Assembly (NCBI GenBank): GCA_035656095.1
Contig: DASRTE010000072.1
Span: 1-41,560 of the forward strand
Source of the DNA: DASRTE01 sp035656095
GTDB lineage: Bacteria; Actinomycetota; Actinomycetes; Jiangellales; Jiangellaceae
Direction: 5' to 3'
DNA: 41,560 nt
Shown here: positions 8,848-16,882 of the stretch, piece by piece
Numbering within the stretch: the stretch's first letter is position 1
Layout of the letters: every line of letters starts with the position of its first letter
Made by a program: the position numbers and the translations under genes
The notes under the pieces: generated by a model
Database searches by the model: none
What the model saw: the letters and a program-made list of their open reading frames with translations, nothing else
Told to the model about the DNA's origin: nothing

Positions 8848-9137
8848 CGGTCGTCCTGTGGGTGTGCGGCGCTGCATTCGGCTCGGCAGCGGCGCTGGCC
8901 GTGTGGCGAATGAACCAAGGGCCGCGGATGCTCGACCGGATGATCGCCGTCGACGTCCTCATCGCCGTGGTCGTGGGCGCCCTCGGGCTCGAGGCGGCGG
9001 TGAACCGGCACGCGACCACCCTGCCCATTCTCGTGGTCCTCTCCCTCGTGGGGTTCGTCGGCGCAGTCAGCGTCGCCCGCTTCGCCGCCGGCGAGGCCCG
9101 GCCGCCGGTTCCCGAGTCGGAGGAGGGGCCGCTGTGA
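8844..9137 (+). CDS. mrpF: Na+/H+ antiporter subunit MrpF
   Basis: A 97-residue three-helix subunit of the Mrp antiporter (MnhF family). The segment RMNQGPRMLDRMIAVDVLIA, with its polar RxxxGPxxxDR motif and the membrane aspartate, is the family signature. It is followed by the helix ILVVLSLVGFVGAVSVARF. The ATG overlaps the mrpE stop (ATGA), and the TGA overlaps the mrpG GTG. Length and order match the standard operon. Confidence 0.95.
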   Translation: MTVVLWVCGAAFGSAAALAVWRMNQGPRMLDRMIAVDVLIAVVVGALGLEAAVNRHATTLPILVVLSLVGFVGAVSVARFAAGEARPPVPESEEGPL

Positions 9138-9496
9138 CGTGGGACACCGCCTTCGACATCGCTTCGGCGTGCTGCCTGGTCGCGGGAGCGCTGCTGGGGC
9201 TGGCCGCGGCGATCGGCCTGGTCCGCTTCCCCGACCTGCTGAGCCGCATGCATGCGGCGACGAAGCCGCAGGTTCTCGGCCTGCTGCTCGTCGTGCTCGG
9301 CGTGGGGCTGCGCCTGCGCGATCCCGGCGCGGTCGGCATCCTCGTGCTCGTCGCCGCGATGCAACTGCTGACGACCCCTGTCGCCGCACACATGGTGGGC
9401 CGGGCGGCCTACCGGACCGGACAGGTTCGCGAAGACCTTCTCCGCACCGACGAACTGACGACCGCGCTCGATCCCGACGACACCGGTACTGCCTGA
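9134..9496 (+). CDS. mrpG: Na+/H+ antiporter subunit MrpG
   Basis: A 120-residue MnhG-type subunit, the last of the operon. It shows the family block GLAAAIGLVRFPDLLSRMHA, with the conserved RFPD and RMHA elements, and hydrophobic helices at residues ~8-30, 50-65 and 68-88, ending in LLTTPVAAHMVGRAAYR. The GTG at 9134 is preferred over longer readings because AGGAGG lies at 9121-9126 and it overlaps the mrpF stop. With MrpA/B, C, D, E and F this gives a complete antiporter. The gene is convergent with the SHOCT protein gene to its right. Confidence 0.95.
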   Translation: MTWDTAFDIASACCLVAGALLGLAAAIGLVRFPDLLSRMHAATKPQVLGLLLVVLGVGLRLRDPGAVGILVLVAAMQLLTTPVAAHMVGRAAYRTGQVREDLLRTDELTTALDPDDTGTA

Positions 9497-9502
9497 CCGG
9501 TG
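9481..9502. terminator. Short stem-loop at the end of the mrp operon
   Basis: CACCGGT (9481-9487) and ACCGGTG (9496-9502) form a perfect 7-bp stem with an 8-nt loop. It overlaps the mrpG stop codon and lies in the 17-bp gap between two convergent genes, a sensible place for a bidirectional terminator. There is no T-run, which is common for actinobacterial terminators but leaves the call weak. Confidence 0.35.
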
Positions 9503-9513
9503 AGTGACTCGGA

Positions 9514-9897
9514 TCAGGCGAGGAGCTTGGCCTTCTGCGCCTCGAACTCATCGGCGGTGATGACACCGGAGTCGCGCAGCTGGGCCAGCTTGGTCAGCTC
9601 CTCGGCCGAGGACGTACCGCTGGTCGACGCGACCTCCTGGATGTACTGCCGCTGCGCCTTCGCACGCTCGGTCGCGTCCCGCATCTCACGATCCTGCATC
9701 TTCCCGCCCCGGGCGATCAGATAGATGAGCGCGCCCAGCCACGGCACGATGATCACGAACAGGATCCATAGCGCCTTCGCAAAGCCGGACAGATCGTCGC
9801 TACGGAAGATGTCGGTGACGATCGCGATCAACAGCCAGATCCAGGCTATGAACAGGAAAAACCAGAGCATCGTCCAGAACAGATCGAGGAGTGGCAT
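9514..9897 (-). CDS. PLDc_N-type membrane protein with C-terminal SHOCT domain
   Basis: A 127-residue protein with two N-terminal hydrophobic helices. The first is LFWTMLWFFLFIAWIWLLIA and the second contains LWILFVIIVPWLGALIYLIA; the pattern with a WxxFVIIxPWLGAxIY-type core is the PLDc_N (cardiolipin synthase N-terminal) domain. A charged linker follows, then a SHOCT motif at the C terminus (LAQLRDSGVITADEFEAQKA). SHOCT is a short oligomerisation or interaction motif; no enzyme domain is present. It is the last gene of a three-gene leftward operon, and the gene directly upstream also ends in a SHOCT motif, so the two may assemble together. Function unknown; envelope stress is an inference from context. 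Confidence 0.85.
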   Translation of the reverse strand: MPLLDLFWTMLWFFLFIAWIWLLIAIVTDIFRSDDLSGFAKALWILFVIIVPWLGALIYLIARGGKMQDREMRDATERAKAQRQYIQEVASTSGTSSAEELTKLAQLRDSGVITADEFEAQKAKLLA

Positions 9898-9932
9898 GAC
9901 GGTGGCCTCCGCAGGGGGATGGGTTTCGTGCT

Positions 9933-10184
9933 TCAGATCCCGAGAATCTGCTTCTTCTTCGCCTCGAACTCGTCGTCGGTGATCAGGCCCTGCTCCTTGA
10001 GCCGGCCGAGTTGTTCCAACTCGGCGACGTAGCCCGGCTCAGCAGGTTGGGCGGGTGCGGCCGGCGGCGCGTACTCCGGTTGCGGCGGCGGTGCGTACTC
10101 CGGCTCCGGCGGTGCCATCGCCTGCTGCCGGCGCGAAACCCGCCGGCTCGTCCGGCGGGCCACCCGCCTGCTGGGTCCGAACAT
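9933..10184 (-). CDS. Small SHOCT-domain protein
   Basis: An 83-residue protein with a basic N terminus (VARRTSRRVSRRQ), a Pro/Tyr-rich middle made of repeated PPEPEYAPP-like units, and a C-terminal SHOCT motif (QLGRLKEQGLITDDEFEAKK). There is no membrane helix. It starts two bases after the stop of the DUF6325-like gene, with GGAGAG as ribosome site, so the two are translationally coupled. The Pro/Tyr-rich linker plus oligomerising tail suggests a scaffold or adaptor; the partner is not visible from sequence. Confidence 0.85.
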   Translation of the reverse strand: MFGPSRRVARRTSRRVSRRQQAMAPPEPEYAPPPQPEYAPPAAPAQPAEPGYVAELEQLGRLKEQGLITDDEFEAKKKQILGI

Positions 10185-10186
10185 GG

Positions 10187-10729
10187 TCAGCTCTCCTTCG
10201 TCTCGGTGGTGCCCGCCACGGTTTCCGCCTCCGCTGCCGACACGAGGCCGATGGCCACGAGATCGAGCGGACTGATGAAACCGTCGCTGATCCGGAAGCC
10301 GCCCGCGCGGGCGATCGCGTCACGCAGCGGGATCGCCCAGCGGTGCTCGAGCAGGACGAGGGCGGCAGCGGAGTCGCGCGGGAGCTCGTCGAGGACATCC
10401 CATGCGTCTTGCTCCGAGAAGACGTCCACACCGTCCGCGGCAGCCTCCGCACCGACCACGGCCCCCGCCTCCATGCCCTCCTCGCCCCCGGCGCCGAGGC
10501 CGACGAGGGCTCCGACGACGGCGCCGAACTCCGCCGCCTCGTCGGCCGAGAGGTTGCTGACCTCCAATGCTGCGACATCGCCCTCGGCGTCCTTGTACAC
10601 GACGAGGGCGTCGACCAGGCGAACCGTGTCGTCTTCCCGGAGGCGTTCGATCTCAGCCAGGACCTCACCTTTGAACTCTGGCTGGCTGAAGCCGAGCACC
10701 AACAACTGCACTGGTCCGATCATCGCCAT
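10187..10729 (-). CDS. DUF6325-like small acidic protein
   Basis: A 180-residue acidic protein beginning IGPVQLLVLGF, with an alternating strand/helix pattern (VRLVDALVVYKDAEGDV, then AAALVLLEHRWAIPLRDAIA). This matches my recollection of the actinobacterial DUF6325 family, which usually sits next to SHOCT genes. A Gly/Ala-rich central stretch (GAVVGALVGLGAGGEEG) may be flexible or membrane-associating. It is the first gene of the operon with the two SHOCT genes, and the inverted repeat at 10795-10811 lies 65 bp upstream. Function unknown. The family name is from memory of the pattern and was not checked by search. Confidence 0.75.
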   Translation of the reverse strand: MAMIGPVQLLVLGFSQPEFKGEVLAEIERLREDDTVRLVDALVVYKDAEGDVAALEVSNLSADEAAEFGAVVGALVGLGAGGEEGMEAGAVVGAEAAADGVDVFSEQDAWDVLDELPRDSAAALVLLEHRWAIPLRDAIARAGGFRISDGFISPLDLVAIGLVSAAEAETVAGTTETKES

Positions 10730-10794
10730 TCCTCTCCTTGCTCACGGCACAGGACCGCTACATCACATGAGATGCGCCGGGCACCACGAACACA

Positions 10795-10811
10795 TCACCC
10801 GGACAGGGTGA
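10795..10811 (-). promoter_or_regulatory. TCACCC-N5-GGGTGA operator, copy 1 (DUF6325/SHOCT operon)
   Basis: A perfect 6-5-6 inverted repeat with + strand spacer GGACA (TGTCC in the direction of the target). It lies in the 110-bp gap between the CMD-like gene and the DUF6325-like gene, 65 bp upstream of the latter's start. One of four intergenic copies in the window; the proposed regulator is the LuxR protein at 11357-13639. Confidence 0.6.
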
Positions 10812-10839
10812 ACCAGTCTCCGGATCTTCCCGTCGTGCA

Positions 10840-11214
10840 TCACGGCCGGTTGCCCTCGTCGAACCGTTCGAGCGCCGAGTCGATGTCGTAGCCGACGGCC
10901 AGCGCGAGCTCCGGGGCCGCGGACACGATCCTCGCGACGCCCACCGTGGGAGCCACGGCGATGAGAACCCCGACGATCTCCTCCACGGTGGCGCCGGATG
11001 CGAGCGCGGCTCCGACGACCGACTGGTACGACGCCGGCGCCGCGTCGAGGGCAAGGAGCGCACCGAGCCGCACCAGCGCATGTGCCTTCGGGTCCAGCCC
11101 CGATGCCTCGACATCCTCCGGTCGCATCGCCAGGACCGAATCGATGAACTGCTCGTCGTTCAGCGCCAGACTCCGCAGCCGGCGATGGTGCAGCAGGTCG
11201 TGGTTCGACACCAT
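10840..11214 (-). CDS. Carboxymuconolactone decarboxylase-like (AhpD fold) protein without cysteines
   Basis: A 124-residue all-helical protein with the CMD/AhpD pattern: KAHALVRLGALLALDAAPAS, followed by the helical pair ATVEEIVGVLIAVAPTVGVA. Active AhpD-type members carry a CxxC redox pair at the start of the second conserved helix. Here that region reads ASYQSVV, and the whole protein contains no cysteine, so thiol peroxidase chemistry is not possible. The ATG at 11214 is preferred over 11238 because GGGAG lies seven bases before it. The gene diverges from luxR, with operator copy 2 in between. A structural or regulatory role is inferred. Confidence 0.72.
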   Translation of the reverse strand: MVSNHDLLHHRRLRSLALNDEQFIDSVLAMRPEDVEASGLDPKAHALVRLGALLALDAAPASYQSVVGAALASGATVEEIVGVLIAVAPTVGVARIVSAAPELALAVGYDIDSALERFDEGNRP

Positions 11215-11298
11215 CGCCCCACTCCCGTCGCCTCGCATCAGCCCGACACCGTGATTCGCCGTTGGTGGTCATGGCACGCCACAGGCCGCGCGCACGCA

Positions 11299-11315
11299 TC
11301 ATCCGGACCGGGTGA
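11299..11315. promoter_or_regulatory. TCACCC-N5-GGGTGA operator, copy 2 (CMD-like/luxR divergent promoter)
   Basis: TCATCC-GGACC-GGGTGA, one mismatch from the perfect repeat, between the divergent CMD-like gene (start 11214) and luxR (start about 11357). It is 84 bp from the former and 41 bp from the latter. Its position suggests control of the CMD-like gene and self-regulation of luxR. Confidence 0.6.
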
Positions 11316-11356
11316 AATGGACCGTCCCTGCCTGACACGATTGGTACCGTGCCCAC

Positions 11357-13639
11357 GTGGGCGGCTCGCCTCGACCGCACACCAGACCGACCCGCGGGGG
11401 AACGCTGGAACAACGTACTGGCCCACCGTTCGGCGTCATCGAATCCAAGCTCCAACCACCGCCGATGCGGGGTGGGACCGTGTCCCGTCGTGCCCTGGTC
11501 GACCGGCTCATCACCTCGTCCGCACCCATCGCCGCGATCGTCGCCCCGCCGGGATACGGGAAGACGACGCTGCTCGCCGAGTGGGCGGAGACCGACTCCA
11601 GGGCGGTCGCCTGGGTCTCACTCGACGCGGGCGACAACGACCCGGTCGTGTTGATGACCCACGTGGCCGTTGCACTCGATCGCATCGAACCTCTCCGCAC
11701 TCCCGTGTTCGTCGCCCTCTCGTCCCAGGGCGCGTCGGCCATCTCCACTGTGCTTCCCCGGCTGGGTGCGGCCCTGTCGGCCATGTCCCGACCGGTGGTG
11801 CTGCTCCTCGATGACCTTCACGTGCTGAACGACCAGGCATGCCTTGACGTCGTCGCCGAGATCGCCGAACGGCTTCCTCCGGGCTCGCAGTTGGCGGTGT
11901 CCTCCCGCGTCATGCCGGACCTCCCCCTGGCCCGGCTGCGGGCGCGTGGAGCTCTGGCCGAGGTCGGCGCCTCCGACCTGGCGCTGGATGTCGGCTCCAC
12001 GCGGTCGCTGCTACGCAACGCGGGGGTCGACCTACCCGACGCCGCCGTGGCGGAGCTGACCCGACGCACCGAGGGCTGGCCGACCGGGCTGTACCTGGCG
12101 GCACTGTCCGTGCAGGCCCGGGGTGACGAGGTGCGCCAGGCCATCGCGTTCCGTGGAGACGACCGGTTCATCGCCGACTACGTGCGGTCGGAGATTCTCA
12201 GCGGGCTGCCCGACGACCTCGTTCGGTTCCTCGTCCACTCCGCCGTCCTCGACCGGATGTCCGGATCGCTCTGCGACGCCGTCCTGCTTCGCTCGGGGTC
12301 GGCGCAGGTCCTGAGGTCGATCGAGAAGTCCAACCTCCTTCTCGTCCCGCTTGATCGCCACCGCGAGTGGTACCGCTACCACCATCTGCTCCGTGACGTT
12401 CTCGTCGCCGAACTTGACCTCAGGGATCCTGGCCTCGCGCCGATGCTCCACCACAGAGCAGCAGACTGGTTCGAGGCGAGCGGGTTGCCCGAGGACGCCG
12501 TCCACCACGCGTATGCCGGAGGAGACCACGACCGGGCCGCCCTGCTGCTCGAGCAGCTGGGGCTGCCGCTCACCCGCAGCGGCAGGCTCAAGACGATGCA
12601 GACCTGGCTCGACCGTCTCGGCGAGACCGTCATGGAGCGCCATCCGTCGCTCGCCGTCCTGGCCGGGTGGGGCGCGGCGTTGGCCGGCGACGCGATCGGT
12701 GCGGCCTGGTGGGCCGACCTCGCCGAGCGAAGCCCAGTCCTCGAAGTTCCGCTCGACGGTGGAACGTCCCCCGAGTCGGCTCTGCATCTCCTCCATGCCC
12801 TGACCTGCCGGCGCGGTGTCGACCAGATGAGGAAGGACGCCGAGATCGCTGTCCGCCTCGAGTCCGAGCGCAGCCCCTGGCATCCGCCGGCGCTCGTTCT
12901 ACTGGGTGTGGGCACCCTGCTCGCCGGCGACCTGGACCAGGCCGACGACATCTTCGCCGACGCGGTCGAGGAGTCCGAGCGGGCCGGCGCCCTTCCGGGA
13001 GCGTCGGTCGCACTTGCCGAGCGGTCCCTGCTGGCCATGGCCCGACGTGACTGGCCTGCGGCCCGCGGCTTCGCCGATCGTGCCCTGGCTGCCGTCGAGA
13101 CCGGGCATCTGGAGGAGTACCTGATGAGCTCGATCACGTTCGCCACCGTCGCGCGGACCTCGCTGCAACATGGCGACGTGGCCGCCGCTCGGCGGGAGGT
13201 CATCAGGACCCAACGACTCCGGCCGATGCTCACCCGTGCCGTCCCCTGGCTGTCGGTCCAGACACTGGTGGAGCTCGCAAGCGTGCAGTTCGCCCTCTCC
13301 GACCGGGCCGGGGCGTGGATGCTTCTCTCCGAGGCGCGCGACATCGTCGGCAGGATGTCCGACCCCGGCACGCTCGGCGAACAGCTCGGCGACGTTCAGC
13401 GCCGGCTCGAACTCCTCCGGGGTGGCGATCTCCCCGGCCCGACCGCCCTGACAGCAGCAGAACTGCGGCTGCTGTCGTACCTGCCGACGCATCTGTCCTT
13501 CCGCGAGATCGGCGAACGCCTGTTCGTGTCGACGAACACCGTCAAGACCCACGCCATCTCCATCTACCGCAAGCTCGGGGTCTCGTCGCGGACCGATGCG
13601 GTGATGAGAGCTCGCGACATCGGGCTGCTCGAGGAATAG
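11357..13639 (+). CDS. MalT/LAL-type LuxR-family ATP-dependent transcriptional regulator
   Basis: A 760-residue signal-transduction ATPase with a DNA-binding tail. The Walker A motif APPGYGKTT is at about residues 63-71 and the Walker B region VVLLLDDLHVL at about 147-157. A winged-helix and TPR-like helical middle follows, with HHRAADWFEASGLPEDAV typical of MalT relatives. The C-terminal LuxR helix-turn-helix is at about 697-755 (LSFREIGERLFVSTNTVKTH). It is shorter than classical ~900-residue MalT, mostly in the TPR region. The start is uncertain: the GTG at 11357 has no good ribosome site, and the ATG at 11465 would still keep Walker A. An inverted repeat that also fronts neighbouring small-protein genes lies 41 bp upstream. 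The inducer is unknown. Confidence 0.9.
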   Translation: MGGSPRPHTRPTRGGTLEQRTGPPFGVIESKLQPPPMRGGTVSRRALVDRLITSSAPIAAIVAPPGYGKTTLLAEWAETDSRAVAWVSLDAGDNDPVVLMTHVAVALDRIEPLRTPVFVALSSQGASAISTVLPRLGAALSAMSRPVVLLLDDLHVLNDQACLDVVAEIAERLPPGSQLAVSSRVMPDLPLARLRARGALAEVGASDLALDVGSTRSLLRNAGVDLPDAAVAELTRRTEGWPTGLYLAALSVQARGDEVRQAIAFRGDDRFIADYVRSEILSGLPDDLVRFLVHSAVLDRMSGSLCDAVLLRSGSAQVLRSIEKSNLLLVPLDRHREWYRYHHLLRDVLVAELDLRDPGLAPMLHHRAADWFEASGLPEDAVHHAYAGGDHDRAALLLEQLGLPLTRSGRLKTMQTWLDRLGETVMERHPSLAVLAGWGAALAGDAIGAAWWADLAERSPVLEVPLDGGTSPESALHLLHALTCRRGVDQMRKDAEIAVRLESERSPWHPPALVLLGVGTLLAGDLDQADDIFADAVEESERAGALPGASVALAERSLLAMARRDWPAARGFADRALAAVETGHLEEYLMSSITFATVARTSLQHGDVAAARREVIRTQRLRPMLTRAVPWLSVQTLVELASVQFALSDRAGAWMLLSEARDIVGRMSDPGTLGEQLGDVQRRLELLRGGDLPGPTALTAAELRLLSYLPTHLSFREIGERLFVSTNTVKTHAISIYRKLGVSSRTDAVMRARDIGLLEE

Positions 13640-13666
13640 ACAGCCGGGTGCCGGACCTGCCGCTTC

Positions 13667-14089
13667 TCAGTCGATCGCCATCTCGCGGCCATGAGCCGCC
13701 AGTGCCCAGATGACGAAGACGTTGAGGGCGATGATCAGCAGTGACCAGACCGGGTAGTAGGGGATGAAGGCGAAGGTGGCGATGGCGCTCAAGAATGCCA
13801 TGGTGATCCCGACGACCCGGGCCCACGTCCGCCCGCTGAAGAGAGCGACGCCCGCCAGGGCCACGATGATTCCGGCGATCAGGTGGATCCATCCCCATGT
13901 CGTGACGTCGAACTCCAAGACGTAGTTCGGCGTCGTCACGTAGAAGGTGTCATCGAACAAGGCCGCCAGACCGACGATGGCATGGAACGCTCCGATCATG
14001 ATCATCATGATCGCGGCGAATACGATCAGGCCGATCGCACCACCGCTTGGTTCCTTGTACTGCGTCGTCGTGTCCTCGTACTGGCCCAT
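13667..14089 (-). CDS. DUF7144-like four-helix membrane protein
   Basis: A 140-residue membrane protein with a short polar N terminus and four hydrophobic segments, at about residues 18-42, 63-82, 86-108 and 112-130. It includes GWIHLIAGIIVALAGVALF, TWARVVGITMAFLSAIATF and SLLIIALNVFVIWALAAHG. This pattern (WGWxHLxxGxxxxxxG then WARxxGI) is what I recognise as the actinobacterial DUF7144/DUF2127-like family. It is convergent with luxR, with 27 bp between the stops. Operator copy 4 lies 133 bp upstream. Function unknown. Confidence 0.78.
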   Translation of the reverse strand: MGQYEDTTTQYKEPSGGAIGLIVFAAIMMIMIGAFHAIVGLAALFDDTFYVTTPNYVLEFDVTTWGWIHLIAGIIVALAGVALFSGRTWARVVGITMAFLSAIATFAFIPYYPVWSLLIIALNVFVIWALAAHGREMAID

Positions 14090-14222
14090 CCGTCCCTCCC
14101 AGGTTCACTGTCAGGTGCAGCGCCCGAACGACGTCGCCGGTGCCGATTGTGCGGTCTCGACGGGCGGCGCGCGGCCCTGCGCTGGTTCGGCTCGAAGGTA
14201 TGAGAAGGCACGGGATGGCTCA

Positions 14223-14239
14223 TCACCCGATGGGGGTGA
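14223..14239 (-). promoter_or_regulatory. TCACCC-N5-GGGTGA operator, copy 4 (DUF7144 gene)
   Basis: A perfect 6-5-6 inverted repeat with + strand spacer GATGG (CCATC in target direction), 133 bp upstream of the DUF7144-like gene and just beyond the end of the broken symporter frame. About 20 bases downstream in the target direction lies TCATACC, a possible -10 region. Confidence 0.58.
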
Positions 14240-14262
14240 GACTGCGGCTCGACCGAGCTCCC

Positions 14263-15024
14263 CTATGGCGAGGCTCGCCTCGTGGTCCGACGGAGCACCC
14301 GGCGGACGGCCAAGGCCACAGCCAGTGGCAGGACTGGCCGAGACGACGCCGAACGCCACGACGGAGACGCTGACCGCGGGTATCGACCGAGGGCAACAGC
14401 GTTGGCCCGGACGCCGGTGACGAGCGCGACCGCGGCCCGGCTGGGCCGGCCGGGTCCACCGGCGAGCCAACCGAGCACCAACGCGACCCCCACGGTCACG
14501 ACGATCATCGGCACTATCCCGGCGGCGAACGCATCCGCCAGCGTGGAGACGTTCTGGCCGACCACCAGCGCGATCACCACCATCAGCGACATGTTCGACA
14601 CGATGACGACTCTGGGTGCCCAACGGCGCGCCGAGCCCGGCGATCGCCACCGGACCATCATGCCGACCGTGAGCGGGAGCAGAACCAGCACGGTCAGGGT
14701 GCCCAGCAGCCCGCCGAGGGGAACATCGACGCCGGACGGCATCAGCAGGCCGACGCACAACGGGATGACCAGTGCGTTGGCCGCCTCAAGAACGACCACC
14801 AGGGACACCGCGCAGGCCACGTCCGCGCCCGCGATCTGCGCGGCCTTGATCCCCAGTGGCCCCGCCGAAGCGAAGCCGACCAGCAGGAGTCCGATCGCGT
14901 ACTCATCGGGGATCGACAGAAGCTCGACGAGAGCCCACACGAGCAGTGGCGGGGGCACTGCGGTGTCACCGATTCGCGATTCCTCGACCCACGCACCGCC
15001 TGGACCAGCCACGGGACCCGGCAC
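14263..15024 (-). pseudogene. Bile acid:sodium symporter (BASS) family remnant, truncated and frameshifted
   Basis: The readable part matches the middle and end of a BASS/SBF transporter: EYAIGLLLVGFASAGPLGIK, the long helix after ADVACAVSL, then LLPLTVGMMVRW and RAAVALVTGVRANAVAL. Two faults are visible. First, about 80-100 residues (the first four or so helices) expected at the N terminus are missing, since the family-like sequence begins directly after the promoter region of the thioesterase gene. Second, from about 14390 down to 14300 the sensible sequence (AVSVSVVAFGVVSAS, with nearly all codons ending in G or C) is in the next frame. The original frame becomes hydrophobic again at LPLAVALAVRR. 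A pair of compensating indels or sequencing errors would explain this. Probably non-functional. Confidence 0.62.
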
Positions 15025-15077
15025 GGCGGCCGGCCGCTCACGTAAGCTGGACGGCCGCCGACCATGCCGAGGACCAG

Positions 15078-15491
15078 ATGCAGCCTGCCGCAGAGCCCGC
15101 GCGTGACTTCATCGACCTGATCGGTCTCGAACTCGACGACGTCTCGGCCGACCGCGTCACCGCGCACCTGACGGTCCGGCCCGACCTCTACCAGCCCTTC
15201 GGGATCCTGCACGGAGGCGTCCACTGCGCCATCGTCGAGACGCTCGCCAGCGTCGCCGCCTCGGTCTGGTTCGGCGAGGACGGGCACGTCGTCGGCGTGG
15301 CCAACCAGACCGACTTCCTTCGTGCGGTCCGCTCGGGTGAGCTTCGGGCGGAGGCACTGCCGGTGTTCCGTGGTCGTACCCAGCAACTGTGGTCGGTCCA
15401 GATCTGGGACGGGGACGGCCGGCTGGCAGCGCGGGGCCAGGTCCGGCTGCAGAACGTCCGGTCGACCGCCGACCTCGGACGCCCAGCGTAG
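15078..15491 (+). CDS. PaaI-type hotdog-fold thioesterase
   Basis: A 137-residue protein with the hotdog thioesterase pattern. YQPFGILHGGVHCAIVETLA contains the HGG signature and the acidic residue at the start of the long central helix; VVGVANQTDFLRAVRSGELR and LWSVQIWDGDGRLAARGQ form the core strands. Such enzymes hydrolyse (aryl)acyl-CoA thioesters in the cytoplasm. The frame is open further upstream, but that part is Arg/Pro-rich. The ATG at 15078, with GAGGA just before it, matches normal family length. TAAGCT at 15043-15048 is a possible -10. fprA starts eight bases after the stop, so the two are probably co-transcribed. The substrate is unknown. Confidence 0.88.
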   Translation: MQPAAEPARDFIDLIGLELDDVSADRVTAHLTVRPDLYQPFGILHGGVHCAIVETLASVAASVWFGEDGHVVGVANQTDFLRAVRSGELRAEALPVFRGRTQQLWSVQIWDGDGRLAARGQVRLQNVRSTADLGRPA

Positions 15492-15499
15492 CGATCGCC

Positions 15500-16870
15500 G
15501 TGGCCGAAAAGGGCGGATCGAACGGCCCGCTGCGTGTCGCCGTGGTCGGCGCCGGTCCGGCCGGGATCTACGCGACGGGTGCGTTGCTGGCCGCGCCACA
15601 GCCGGTCAGCGTCGACGTGTTCGAGTCGCTGCCGGTGCCGTTCGGGCTGGTCCGCTACGGAGTCGCACCCGACCATCCCAAGATCAAGTCGGTGTCCACC
15701 GTGCTCGCCGACATCCTCAGTTCGCCGGACGTGCGGTTCTTCGGCAACGTCACCTACGGCACCGACCTCACGGCGGAGGACATCGCCGGCCATTACCACG
15801 CGGTCATCCATGCCACCGGCTCGGCGAACGAGCGGAGCCTGGGGATACCGGGCGAGCGTCTCCAGGGAAGCTTCGCCGCGGCCGATTTCGTCGCGTGGTA
15901 CAACGGCCATCCGGGGGCCGGGGACGAGGATTTCCTGGCCGCTCGGCAGGCGGTGGTGGTCGGCGCCGGAAACGTCGCCCTCGACGTGGCCCGCATGCTC
16001 GTCACCGGTGCCGACGCGCTCGTGGCGACCGACATCCCTGACCATGTGCTCAGTGCCTGGCGGTCGGCGGCCGTGACCGACGTGTACCTGCTCGCCCGGC
16101 GGGGGCCTGCGTACGCCAAGTTCACGACGCCGGAGCTTCGGGAGATGGCCGACCTCGAGGGCGTCGACCTCGTCGTCGACGCCGCCGACCTCGAGCTCGA
16201 CCCGGCGAGCGAGCTTGCGATCGGCATGAGCCGCGTCGCACGGCGGAACGTCGACGTGCTCCGCGGGTGGGTGGGCCGGCCGCCGTCCGGGGCGCCGCGC
16301 CGCGTCCACTTCAGGTTCTGGACCCGACCGGTCGAGATCCTCGGGTCCGCGCGCGTCGAGGGCGTGGCGGTCGAGCGGACGGCCATCGACGCCGACGGGG
16401 CACTCGTCGGCCATGGCCGGCAGGACCGCCTGGCGGTACAGGCCGTCTTTCGGGCGGTCGGGTACGCCGGACGGTCGCTGCAGGGGCTTCCGTTCGACGA
16501 CGAGTCGGCCGTCGTCCCGAACGACGAGGGCCGGGTCACCGGAGCCGACGATTCCGCCACCTACGTCGCCGGCTGGATCAAGCGAGGACCCACGGGCGTC
16601 ATCGGCACGAACAAGAGCGATGCGGCGCAGACGGTCCGATCGCTGCTGGCCGACGCGCCCCGACTACGACCGCCGCCCGAGCCTCATCCCGACGCTGTGA
16701 CGGCTCTGCTCGAGCGCCGCGGCGTCCGGTACCTCCGCTGGGACCACTGGCTGCTGCTGGACGCTCACGAGACGGCCGAGGGCAGCAGGCGCGGCCGGCC
16801 GCGGCTGAAGGTGTGCAGCGTCGACGACATGCTGGCGATCGCCCACCCGGACACGAATGACCCCTCATAG
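15500..16870 (+). CDS. fprA: Ferredoxin/adrenodoxin--NADP+ reductase, FprA type
   Basis: A 456-residue FAD enzyme passing electrons between NADPH and ferredoxins, for example to cytochromes P450 or other oxygenases. It has the FAD-binding GAGPAG at residues 17-22, and FGLVRYGVAPDHPKIK, which is diagnostic for the adrenodoxin-reductase group. The NADP site is VVGAGNVALDVARM (about 154-167), and the C-terminal signature is GWIKRGPTGVIGTNK. The length equals that of mycobacterial FprA as I recall it. The GTG at 15500 is chosen because it is the first start after the thioesterase stop and leads directly into the FAD motif. No oxygenase partner lies adjacent on the same strand. A long hairpin follows the stop. 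Confidence 0.92.
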   Translation: MAEKGGSNGPLRVAVVGAGPAGIYATGALLAAPQPVSVDVFESLPVPFGLVRYGVAPDHPKIKSVSTVLADILSSPDVRFFGNVTYGTDLTAEDIAGHYHAVIHATGSANERSLGIPGERLQGSFAAADFVAWYNGHPGAGDEDFLAARQAVVVGAGNVALDVARMLVTGADALVATDIPDHVLSAWRSAAVTDVYLLARRGPAYAKFTTPELREMADLEGVDLVVDAADLELDPASELAIGMSRVARRNVDVLRGWVGRPPSGAPRRVHFRFWTRPVEILGSARVEGVAVERTAIDADGALVGHGRQDRLAVQAVFRAVGYAGRSLQGLPFDDESAVVPNDEGRVTGADDSATYVAGWIKRGPTGVIGTNKSDAAQTVRSLLADAPRLRPPPEPHPDAVTALLERRGVRYLRWDHWLLLDAHETAEGSRRGRPRLKVCSVDDMLAIAHPDTNDPS

Positions 16871-16882
16871 CGGCGCTTGTAC

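Noticed and set aside
10117..10170. Possible repeat array in the Pro/Tyr-rich and Arg-rich region of the small SHOCT gene
   Set aside because: The repetition is at the protein level (PEYAPP units and basic residues) and short; there are no spacers or regular units that would suggest CRISPR or a tandem repeat locus.
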